Shown here in pieces: positions 1 to 8,530 of a DNA stretch of 36,793 nt. A model generated the notes under the pieces. That model ran no database searches and was not told where the DNA came from. It worked only from the letters and a program-made list of their open reading frames with translations. The stretch lies in assembly GCA_024278695.1 (NCBI GenBank), contig JAJRSR010000129.1, positions 1-36,793 on the forward strand, read 5' to 3'. Numbering within the stretch: the stretch's first letter is position 1; every line of letters starts with the position of its first letter. Made by a program: the position numbers and the translations under genes. The stretch is from Planctomycetota bacterium. Lineage in GTDB: Bacteria; Planctomycetota; Phycisphaerae; UBA1845.

Positions 1-2
1 CC

Positions 3-2780
3 GGGTTCGACCGGGCGATCGGTTTTGACATGGGCGGCACCAGCACCGACGTGTGCCGCATCGACAAAGATGGCGATCTCGACTACCAACACGAAACCGT
101 CAAGACCGGCGTGCGAATCATGACACCCATGCTGGCGATCGAAACGGTGGCCGCTGGCGGCGGTAGCGTGTGCGGTTTCGACGGGCAAAAACTCGTCGTC
201 GGACCGCACAGCGCAGGCTCCGATCCGGGCCCAGCCTGCTACGGACGCGGTGGGCCACTGACCGTCACCGATATGAACGTTCACCTCGGGCGCGTCGTGA
301 GCGCGTTTTTCCCCTTCCCGCTCGATCGAAAAGCTACAGACACCAAGCTGCGTTCCCTCGCAGATGAAGTCAACTTGACCACACTATCCCGCCTCTCCCC
401 GACCGATCTCGCGGCTGGCTTTCTCGACATCGCCAACGCGAACATGGCCGCCGCCATCCGGAGCATCTCCGTCGCCAAAGGCTACGACGTGCGCGATTAC
501 GTCCTCACCGCCTTCGGCGGTGCCGGCGCGCAACACGCCTGTGCCATCGCAAGACTCCTAGGCATGACGCAAGTGCTCTGCCACCCCTGCGCCGGCGTAC
601 TCAGCGCGCTTGGGATCACCGTGGCCCACGTCAAGCGTATCGCCGAGCGCAGCGTACAACACCCGCTCAACAACGACTCCCTGTCCTGTGTAGCACCAAT
701 TTTCGATGAGCTAGGCCACGAGCTGACAACCGCACTCATTGGCGACGGCGTATCAAGAAACGCTATCGCAGCGCCGGTGCGATCGGTCGATCTTTGCTAC
801 ACCGGACAGTCCACCCGGCTCCCCGTCCCGCTGCAATCCGCTAGCGTCATGCGTGATGCCTTCGAACGGCAACACAAGCGGCTCTACGGCTACATCCACG
901 CGAATCGCGATATCGAAATTCGTACGATTCGCGTCGAATGCGCCGACACGACCCCCGCGATGCGTGACCATTCAAGCCCATTACCGAGCACCACCAAAAC
1001 CGCGCGAACCACCCCCATGCTCGTCGATGGCTGCATGACCGAGGTGCCGGTGCTTTTGCGATCTGAACTTCTAGCCGGCCAATGCGTCAGCGGACCGGCC
1101 ATCATCGTCGAGCCGACCAGCACCATCGTGATCGACAACGGTTGGGAGGCGACGGTCCGCACTTCCGGCGAGGTGATTCTGCAAGACCAAGAAACCATGC
1201 CGCACCAAGCAGCGGCATCAACCGAAACGGATCCGATTCAACTAGAGTTGTTCAACAATCGTTTCGCCAGCGTGGCCGAACAGATGGGCGTCACGCTTCG
1301 GCGCACGGCACTATCCACCAACGTCAAGGAGCGGCTGGACTATTCGTGCGCCGTGTTTACGGCAAAGGGGGAGCTTGTGGTCAACGCACCGCACATCCCC
1401 GTGCATCTCGGCGGCATGAGCGATTGCGTCAAGTGCCTGCGCGAGGACGTCGAGACGTTTGAGCCTGGTGACGTTTACGTCACGAATGATCCCTACCGCG
1501 GCGGCTCGCACCTCAACGACATCACCGTCATCACACCCGTACATCATGCGTCGGGTGAGCGCGTGCTTTTCTTCGTGGCCAGCCGCGCTCATCACGCGGA
1601 GATCGGTGGAACCAGGCCGGGTTCCATGCCGCCGGACTCGACCAATCTCGCTGAGGAGGGCGTGCTCATCCAAACGTTCCGATGGATGAAACGCGGCACC
1701 GCTCAAACCGACGCCCTGCTTGCGATTCTGACTGCCCCACCTTATCCCTCACGATGCCCCTCCGACAACCTGGCCGACATCACCGCGCAGGTCGCGGCCA
1801 ACCAGACCGGCGTACGTGAGCTTTTGTCTTTGATGGCCCTTTACGGCACGGGTGTCGTCACTGCCTACATGCGCCATATTCAAAACGCCGCAGAGGCAAA
1901 GATGCGTACGACGCTCGGCAAACACCCAGACGGTATGCGTCAGTTTTCAGGCACGCTTGACGACGGTGCCACCATCCGCCTTGGGATCACGGTCAACGGT
2001 AACGCTGCGACGTTCGATTTCACCGGCACGGACCCCGTACTCGCTGGCAACCTCAACGCCAACCGTGCGATCGTGACCAGCGCAGTGCTCTACTGCCTTC
2101 GATGTCTGATCGGTGAGGAGATCCCGCTCAACGCCGGCATGCTCGCGCCCGTTGAGATCATCCTACCGGAGTGCTTTCTCAACCCCACCGCCCGGCAAGA
2201 CGCAGCCGATTGCCCCGCCATCGTCGGCGGCAATGTTGAAACATCGCAGCGCGTGGTCGATACGATCTTCGGCGCGCTGGGCATCGTGGCCGCAAGCCAG
2301 GGCACGATGAACAACCTGCTCATCGGGGATGCCACGTTCGGCTACTACGAGACCATCTGCGGCGGGACCGGCGCGGGACCAAGTTTTCACGGAACCGACG
2401 CCGTGCATTCACACATGACCAACACCCGGCTCACCGATCCGGAAGTGTTGGAGTCGCGCTACCCGGTCCGGTTGGTTCGTTTCGCGATCCGACACGGTTC
2501 CGGCGGAAACGGCGAATTCAAAGGCGGTTGCGGCGTGATTCGCGAGATTGAGTTCCTTCGCCCGCTCGATGTCTCCATCCTCTCGCAGCGAAGAACGACC
2601 AGCCCCTACGGCCTATGCGGCGGCGAACCCGGAGCCTCCGGGAGAAATCTATTGCGGCGGGCCGATAGTGACGATGAAAAGCGACTCGCTCCGGTCGTAC
2701 ACCTCAACGTGTCGTCCGGCGATCGGATCACCATTGAGACGCCCGGCGGCGGCGGATGGGGGCACGTGGCGAACAGCTAG
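3..2780 (+). CDS. 5-oxoprolinase / N-methylhydantoinase-like HyuA-HyuB single-chain protein (5' end outside window)
   Basis: Frame is open from base 3 (GFDRAIGFDMGGTSTDV...). The HyuA motif GFDMGGTSTDV and DPGPACYGRGGPLTVTDMN are followed by HyuB hallmarks (FNNRFASVAEQMGVTLRRTALSTNVKERLDYSCAVF, IPVHLGGM, VTNDPYRGGSHLNDITV, HHAEIGG). The N-terminal ~280 aa of HyuA would lie upstream. Confidence 0.93.
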   Translation, partial: GFDRAIGFDMGGTSTDVCRIDKDGDLDYQHETVKTGVRIMTPMLAIETVAAGGGSVCGFDGQKLVVGPHSAGSDPGPACYGRGGPLTVTDMNVHLGRVVSAFFPFPLDRKATDTKLRSLADEVNLTTLSRLSPTDLAAGFLDIANANMAAAIRSISVAKGYDVRDYVLTAFGGAGAQHACAIARLLGMTQVLCHPCAGVLSALGITVAHVKRIAERSVQHPLNNDSLSCVAPIFDELGHELTTALIGDGVSRNAIAAPVRSVDLCYTGQSTRLPVPLQSASVMRDAFERQHKRLYGYIHANRDIEIRTIRVECADTTPAMRDHSSPLPSTTKTARTTPMLVDGCMTEVPVLLRSELLAGQCVSGPAIIVEPTSTIVIDNGWEATVRTSGEVILQDQETMPHQAAASTETDPIQLELFNNRFASVAEQMGVTLRRTALSTNVKERLDYSCAVFTAKGELVVNAPHIPVHLGGMSDCVKCLREDVETFEPGDVYVTNDPYRGGSHLNDITVITPVHHASGERVLFFVASRAHHAEIGGTRPGSMPPDSTNLAEEGVLIQTFRWMKRGTAQTDALLAILTAPPYPSRCPSDNLADITAQVAANQTGVRELLSLMALYGTGVVTAYMRHIQNAAEAKMRTTLGKHPDGMRQFSGTLDDGATIRLGITVNGNAATFDFTGTDPVLAGNLNANRAIVTSAVLYCLRCLIGEEIPLNAGMLAPVEIILPECFLNPTARQDAADCPAIVGGNVETSQRVVDTIFGALGIVAASQGTMNNLLIGDATFGYYETICGGTGAGPSFHGTDAVHSHMTNTRLTDPEVLESRYPVRLVRFAIRHGSGGNGEFKGGCGVIREIEFLRPLDVSILSQRRTTSPYGLCGGEPGASGRNLLRRADSDDEKRLAPVVHLNVSSGDRITIETPGGGGWGHVANS

Positions 2781-2830
2781 ACCGAAAGGCCAACAGGCAT
2801 GCATCACGAGCATCGCAGGATGAACACCAC

Positions 2831-4621
2831 ATGAGCGCCCGGATTACCTCCATCGAAAACCTCATCACAAGAGACCCGGGTGGCCGCCACATCTTTGAGC
2901 TGATGCTCACGGATCAATTGCGGCTTGCTGCACTTTCGCTGCGCCTCGCGCGTCGCGTCGGCATCGTCAGCGGTTTCTATGTGCCCGAGGCTTCTGCCGC
3001 AGAGACCGATGGACCGCCGGGAGCCAAGGCACTGGGCAACGCGCTGCAATCGCTAGGCGTGGCCGTGGACTACATCACCGATTCGTGGTGCGCTCCAGCA
3101 TTTCGTGCGATCGGTATGGAGCCGCTAATCGAGCCGGACAACTACATCACCACAACCAACCCGAGCCACCTTGTTTCGATCGAGCGGCTTGGCCGGGCCA
3201 TCGACGGGCGCTACCACAACATGCGCGGGACCGACGTCACCGAGACCACAGCACCGCTCGACGGCCTATTCCTGGAAGCGCGCCGGGCCGGGCTCACAAC
3301 AATCGGTATCGGAGACGGCGGCAACGAGATCGGCATGGGACGGGTCTTCGCGGCCACCTGCGCGAACGTGTCGCACGGCAAGCAGATCGCGTCACTCGTT
3401 TCAACGGACTTCTGCATCGCCTCGGGCGTATCGAACTGGGGGGCGTATGGGCTGGCCGGCGCGCTCTCTGTCCTTGCCGGTCGAGACCTGCTCCCAAGCC
3501 CGGACGAGGCAGCAGACGTGGTACGCGCGGTCGTTCGTGATGGCGGCGCGGTAGACGGCGTGACGCTGCGCCGCGAGGCCACCGTCGATGGGATCGCACT
3601 ATCGGAAAGCATCGCCACGTTGGAAAGCATTCGAGCGCAGATCGCCCCACCACCGCTGGCAGACAAGTCCCCACAATGTGTCGGCATTTTGGGATACGGC
3701 GAAACTGGTCGCGCGGCCGCACGCCTGCTCGCACAGCGCGGTCACAAGGTGCGCGTCTCGGATAGCGGCAGCGTCGCGATTGAGGCAGGGCTCGTGTTCG
3801 AGGGCGTCGAAACCGGCAAGCACACGATCGAATTCCTGAAAAGTTGCGATGTCGTCGTGGCCAGCCCCGGCGTACGCCCGGACCACGCGATCCGCGACGC
3901 GCTACACCAACAAGCCGTGCCGGTCATGAGCGAACTGGAGATGGCCTATCAACTCTGTAACCGTGACATCATCGCCGTCACCGGCAGTGTCGGTAAGCGT
4001 GCCACCATCGAGCAGATACAACGGCTCTTCACCACGGCCAACCGCAAGCTGCCCATCGGCGGCAACCGGGGCTTACCGCTCTCGGCCTTGCTATTGGAGG
4101 GTGTCAGTGACGAGCCGCTGGCGCTTGCGGTATCCAGTTTTCAGTTGGAAACGATTGTGGGCTTTCGACCAAGGGTGGCCGTGATTCTCAATCTCGACGA
4201 CGCGCACCTCGATCGGCACGAAACGATCGCGGAGTATGTCCGGATCAAGAGCCGTGTCTTTATGAACCAGGGATACGCACCGAGCACCGTTCAGATGTCA
4301 AAACCCACCCCCAGCGGGGCCGACCTCCTGGTGCTACCGTTTGACGATGAGCGTCTGCGGGCGTTGTCGCGCAAACATCACGGGCAAACCCTCTTCGTCT
4401 CATCGCGGCAATCGATCGATCGAGGCGCGTGGGTTGATGGAGACACCATCGCGCTCAACATCGACGGCGATCTCGAACGAATCAACGTCGACCCACAGGA
4501 TTTGGGCAGCGACGCCGTGAATCTCCTTTCGGCCGTGATCGTGGCGCGGGCTTACGGAATCAGCAGCGAAGCGATTGCGGCATGCCTACGTGAAGAAACT
4601 TCAGCGAAGGTCATACGGTGA
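2831..4621 (+). CDS. DUF4392 (D-glutamate cyclase C-terminal family) domain fused to MurD-like N-terminal and central domains
   Basis: ORF track starts at 2756, but ATG 2831 (MSARITSIENL) is the likelier start. N-terminal half has SGFYVPEASAAETDGPPGAKALGNAL and TIGIGDGGNEIGMG (DUF4392). C-terminal half has a MurD-type Rossmann segment (VGILGYGETGRAAARLLAQRGHKVRVSD, VVASPGVRPDHAI), TGSVGKRAT at the P-loop position, SSFQLE, and VILNLDDAHLDRHETIAEYVRIKSRVF. Confidence 0.88.
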   Translation: MSARITSIENLITRDPGGRHIFELMLTDQLRLAALSLRLARRVGIVSGFYVPEASAAETDGPPGAKALGNALQSLGVAVDYITDSWCAPAFRAIGMEPLIEPDNYITTTNPSHLVSIERLGRAIDGRYHNMRGTDVTETTAPLDGLFLEARRAGLTTIGIGDGGNEIGMGRVFAATCANVSHGKQIASLVSTDFCIASGVSNWGAYGLAGALSVLAGRDLLPSPDEAADVVRAVVRDGGAVDGVTLRREATVDGIALSESIATLESIRAQIAPPPLADKSPQCVGILGYGETGRAAARLLAQRGHKVRVSDSGSVAIEAGLVFEGVETGKHTIEFLKSCDVVVASPGVRPDHAIRDALHQQAVPVMSELEMAYQLCNRDIIAVTGSVGKRATIEQIQRLFTTANRKLPIGGNRGLPLSALLLEGVSDEPLALAVSSFQLETIVGFRPRVAVILNLDDAHLDRHETIAEYVRIKSRVFMNQGYAPSTVQMSKPTPSGADLLVLPFDDERLRALSRKHHGQTLFVSSRQSIDRGAWVDGDTIALNIDGDLERINVDPQDLGSDAVNLLSAVIVARAYGISSEAIAACLREETSAKVIR

Positions 4622-5442
4622 CGCCGCACGAATTGGCTAGCGCTTCCCCTCAGCAAGTTCGCACGGCATGTCGAACCGGCACGTTCGATGGCCCCACGGC
4701 CGGGCTCGCCCCGGGATTCGCGCAAGCCAACCTCGTCGTGCTACCCGCGGACTTGGCCGACGACTTCCGGCAATTCTGTGCCAACAACCCAAAGCCTTGC
4801 CCGGTCTTGGAAATCACGAAACCCGGCAGCCCCGAACCAGTACGATTCGCCCCTGGTGCCGACCTTCGCACCGACCTACCACGTTATCGCATGTTTGAGC
4901 ATGGGGTGTGCGTCGCCCGAACCACCTCCGTCGAAGACCATTGGCCGATCGGTGCAGACCTTGTGGCCTTCCTGCTCGGATGCTCGTTCACTTTCGAACG
5001 TGCCCTGATCGACGCGGGTGTACCCGTGCGTCACATCGAAGAAAACCGCAATGTCCCGATGTACCGCACCAACATCGAATGCGAACCATCGGAGGTTTTC
5101 TCCGGCCCACTTGTCGTTTCCATGCGTCCCATGACGAGGGAGCACGCTAAGAGCGCCACGACAATCACGGCCCGATTCGCCCGCGTCCACGGCGCACCGG
5201 TACACGTCGGACGCCCCGGAGAACAGCACAGCCGCGATTTGGGCATCCCCGACCTGTCCGCACCGGACTACGGAGACGCCGTCACGATCCATCCCGATGA
5301 GGTGCCGGTCTTTTGGGCGTGTGGCGTCACGCCGATGGAGGCAATCGCCCGCGCGCAACCGGCTTTCGCGATCACCCATGAACCCGGACACATGTTCATC
5401 ACAGACGTTCGAGATTCCAAACTGCGTGATCCTGGTGCATAA
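4618..5442 (+). CDS. DUF1445 / YcsI family putative hydro-lyase (D-glutamate cyclase N-terminal family)
   Basis: GTG start overlaps the upstream stop (GTGA). Family signatures: GPTAGLAPGFAQANLVVLP, FCANNPKPCPVLE, RTDLPRYRMF, FLLGCSFTFERALIDAGVPVRHIE, NVPMYRTNI, GPLVVSMRPM, VHGAPVHVG, PDYGDAVTI, EVPVFWACGVTPMEA, AITHEPGHMFITD. Confidence 0.93.
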   Translation: MTPHELASASPQQVRTACRTGTFDGPTAGLAPGFAQANLVVLPADLADDFRQFCANNPKPCPVLEITKPGSPEPVRFAPGADLRTDLPRYRMFEHGVCVARTTSVEDHWPIGADLVAFLLGCSFTFERALIDAGVPVRHIEENRNVPMYRTNIECEPSEVFSGPLVVSMRPMTREHAKSATTITARFARVHGAPVHVGRPGEQHSRDLGIPDLSAPDYGDAVTIHPDEVPVFWACGVTPMEAIARAQPAFAITHEPGHMFITDVRDSKLRDPGA

Positions 5443-5462
5443 GACCATCACCAGCGCAACGA

Positions 5463-6317
5463 CTACGGCGTAGGGGATTTCGGCGGCGCCGGTTTTGATG
5501 ACGGCTGTTGCGGCGACGTGTTGTACGCAACGGTAACGATCGCCTGCGCATCCCCGATAAGCATTCCGATGGCGGCCGGCCTATCGTACTCCGACAGCGG
5601 AGCGCGAATATGGAAGTCCGAAACCGGCATGACCAGCTCCACCGATCGGAGCAGGGGCAACTTCGACGTCGAAATCTGTTTCGCAAGCGCCTTGGGCACC
5701 GTAACCCGAACTGCGGCCGCCTCGCTGGCGACCAGCCGTTCCAACGCAGCGGGCTCAAACCGGTCCCGCAACATCCAAATTCGGTCGCCGATCTCGTCGA
5801 TCGCCTCGTGGTGGCGTTGGATGATATCTCTCTTGATCTCGGTGCCGTCGGTCAGCTTTTTCATCCCTTTTTGGTGGCGAGCATGCATCGCGCGAATCGC
5901 TGCCTTCAGTTCGTCGATCTGTTTCTTTTCGTCGCGCGTATAGAAGTTTTCTGAGTTTCCACGACGAACGGCCGTGGTTCCGCGAAGAACCAACGCCCCA
6001 GAGGGTTGCACTTTGGCGCTATTGACCAGCAGGAAAAATGTGACCGGACGGTCGAAGCCTCGCGCGCGACGCACAGCGGCGCGAAGCCCATCGTAATCGT
6101 CAAGCCTTTTTCCCGAGAGCTTCCCATACCACTTTTCAAGATCACCAAGCGCTACGCCGGAAGCATTCTGCCATACCGCAGGATTGGCATCTTTCGCGCG
6201 GATCACGGCGTCAGCCGTCGCAACGGCAAGCCGAAGCTCGCGGTGCTTCACAGGCGGGGGTGCCAGTGGCACGATCGCAGCCATGGCCACGGTTACTGCT
6301 AATGCGGTACTCATCAT
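5463..6317 (-). CDS. Hypothetical secreted protein
   Basis: 284-aa ORF with signal-like N-terminus (MMSTALAVTVAMAAIVPLAPPP) and SD-like GAGGATGC upstream. No family recognised. Confidence 0.6.
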   Translation of the reverse strand: MMSTALAVTVAMAAIVPLAPPPVKHRELRLAVATADAVIRAKDANPAVWQNASGVALGDLEKWYGKLSGKRLDDYDGLRAAVRRARGFDRPVTFFLLVNSAKVQPSGALVLRGTTAVRRGNSENFYTRDEKKQIDELKAAIRAMHARHQKGMKKLTDGTEIKRDIIQRHHEAIDEIGDRIWMLRDRFEPAALERLVASEAAAVRVTVPKALAKQISTSKLPLLRSVELVMPVSDFHIRAPLSEYDRPAAIGMLIGDAQAIVTVAYNTSPQQPSSKPAPPKSPTP

Positions 6318-6514
6318 CGAAGCATCCTCACAACCTCCGGGAACCCATTCCTATTGCGACCTCTGGCGGTATCTCTTTGTACCGAAACGCGACGTCCGAG
6401 GTCAATCCCCCCCCGTGGCTCCCTCGCCCCACCACCACTCAAGCCAGCCAACCGCAACCAGTTGCGCAGCGGTGACAGCCCGCAGCATCAACAACCAGAC
6501 CGAAAGCTTGGCGG

Positions 6515-7678
6515 CTACGCCTTCGCCAACGCCTGATCCATGTCCTGGACCAAATCGTCAATAGCCTCCACCCCAACCGACAACCGGACCAGCCCATCGG
6601 TCACCCCGCGGGCCTCACGGATTTCCTTGGGAATCGACGCGTGGGTCATGATGGCCGGGTGACAGCAGAGCGATTCCACCCCACCGAGCGACTCGGCCAA
6701 CGAGAACACCTGCAAACTCTCGCAAAAACGAATCGCCCGACTGTCATCCTTGAAAAGGATCGTCACCATGCCGCCACCAGCGCACATCTGTCGCTTGGCG
6801 ATCTCAAAATCAGGGTGGTCCTCGAAAAAAGGATAGACGATGCGCTCGAGTTTGCTGTGCCCCTTGAGGTGTGTCGCTAGCTGTGTGGCGTTGGCGCAGT
6901 GCCGCTCCATACGAAGCGACAGCGTCTTGATCCCGCGATGCTGAAGATAACAGTCGAACGAGCCTGGAACGCCACCGATAGCGTTTTGCATAAACGCCAC
7001 ACGTTCCATGAGTGCTTCATCCTTGACAACCACGGCACCGCCGATCACGTCGGAGTGCCCCCCGATATACTTGGTCGTGCTATGAACCACATAGTCAGCA
7101 CCAAGCGTCAACGGAACTTGAAGTGCGGGCGTAGCGAATGTGTTGTCCACCACCAGCTTGGCACCCACGCCATGCGCCACCTTCGCCAGCGCAGTGATAT
7201 CCAGGCACCGAAGCAAGGGATTCGTCGGTGTTTCGATCCATACGAGCTTGGTCTTGTCGTCGATCAGGTTTTCAAACTCTGCCACAGTCACGTCGTCAGC
7301 GAACACCGAAACGATGCCATACGCCTCAAACACCTGCTTCATCATCCGAAACGTGCCACCGTAGACGTCGGCATAAGCCACCACCTTGTCGCCCGGGGCA
7401 AGCGTGTGCAGAATCGAAGCCGTTGCGGCAGAGCCAGATGCGAAGGACGCACCAGCCGCCCCTTGCTCCAGGGATGCCAGGCACGCCTCGAGGCGGATCC
7501 GCGTCGGGTTTCCTGATCGTGAGTACTCGAAGCCCTGATGCTGCCCGGGCGAGGATTGCGTATAGGTGCTGGTCAGATGCAGCGGCGGCACGGTGGCCCC
7601 GGTCTCGGCATCGGGCTCCTGTCCAACGTGGATCGCCCGAGTCGCAAAGCCTCGGGCGGCGTAGTCTGTTTCTTTCAT
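6515..7678 (-). CDS. Cystathionine gamma-synthase/gamma-lyase (Cys/Met metabolism PLP enzyme)
   Basis: ATRAIHVGQEPDAETGATVPPLHLTSTY, FEYSRSGNPTR, SFASGSAATASILHTL, DVYGGTFRM, WIETPTNPLLR, VVDNTFATP, HSTTKYIGGHSDVIGG, SLGGVESLCCHPAIMTHASI. SD GGAAAGGTG before ATG. Confidence 0.95.
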   Translation of the reverse strand: MKETDYAARGFATRAIHVGQEPDAETGATVPPLHLTSTYTQSSPGQHQGFEYSRSGNPTRIRLEACLASLEQGAAGASFASGSAATASILHTLAPGDKVVAYADVYGGTFRMMKQVFEAYGIVSVFADDVTVAEFENLIDDKTKLVWIETPTNPLLRCLDITALAKVAHGVGAKLVVDNTFATPALQVPLTLGADYVVHSTTKYIGGHSDVIGGAVVVKDEALMERVAFMQNAIGGVPGSFDCYLQHRGIKTLSLRMERHCANATQLATHLKGHSKLERIVYPFFEDHPDFEIAKRQMCAGGGMVTILFKDDSRAIRFCESLQVFSLAESLGGVESLCCHPAIMTHASIPKEIREARGVTDGLVRLSVGVEAIDDLVQDMDQALAKA

Positions 7679-8028
7679 AGTTCACCTTTCCTGCAGCGGA
7701 TGTCATACGACGACCGCCTTTTTTCTGCTTAGCGCGGTCCCGTTCCGATGGGCAACGGTCCGAGCCCATCCGGATCGTCACCGCCGTGTATCATAGCAGC
7801 ACTGCCGAGGGATACACCACCTCGCCGCGACGTCATTCGGTTATCGGACAGGCGATACCCGACCAAGCCAACGACACACGAGCATCGGCCGAAATTTCGA
7901 ACACGGGAGACGGCTCGGTCCGGAAATTGGGCGACTCCAGCACACGCGAAAAAGTTCACAAAATCAGCGTTATTTTGGGACCCGGTCTATTGTAATGGAT
8001 TGCCGATGTGCGTAGAGTAAAGGCCTTT

Positions 8029-8116
8029 GGTTCGCGATCGCAGCGCGACGAACCGGATCCCACGAGGATGGCCTGTACGGAGCCTCGTGCCGAAGGACGT
8101 GGGGAGCTTGCCCCAC
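8029..8116 (+). other. Three consecutive hairpins in the intergenic region upstream of korA
   Basis: Stems GGTTCG(8029-8034)/CGAACC(8049-8054), CACGAGG(8061-8067)/CCTCGTG(8083-8089), GTGGGG(8099-8104)/CCCCAC(8111-8116). Confidence 0.5.
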
Positions 8117-8530
8117 CCAAGATCGGGTCCACAGAGGACTCGCATGGTGGCTGGTAAGCATAGCACTGGCGGCTGTTTGGAAACCGAGCAATAACGTGTT
8201 TGCGATCTGCGGTACCATGCCCTTGTCCCTTTGGGACGCCTCCGAGCGCCCGGCCGAATCACGGCGCGCCCCGCTCCTGTTTTTCCCTAACAACACGACA
8301 AACGCCCGCGCTTCAATGCGGCACCATCAGGCTGCATATAAATCGCGGTGGCGTTCGCCGGTAACGTTGTTCGATTGTATGTTTGAACCAAGTCAACCGA
8401 ACCGCGACCGGTTCAATGGTTTGGCGAAGGAAATAGACCGTCCCATATTGGCAATGCCCGGCGCAGAACAAGCTCGGCGTATTTGAAACGTCGTTTGTTG
8501 GTCTGCCCCGCAAGAGGAGCGTTGTAAGTC

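Noticed and set aside
2756-2830. Upstream ATG start of the DUF4392 ORF overlapping the oxoprolinase gene
   Set aside because: The extra 25 aa (MGARGEQLDRKANRHASRASQDEHH) look non-conserved; ATG 2831 with AGGA upstream fits the domain start better.
3664-4621. Interpretation as the housekeeping murD gene
   Set aside because: P-loop is degenerate (TGSVGKRAT), C-terminal ligase domain is missing, the module is fused to DUF4392, and there are no neighbouring dcw genes.
8025-8060. tRNA-like GGTTCG segment
   Set aside because: No acceptor stem, D-arm or anticodon arm could be built around it; it pairs as a simple hairpin instead.
8196-8486. 96-aa + strand ORF upstream of korA
   Set aside because: No recognisable family or convincing start context; the region looks noncoding and hairpin-rich.
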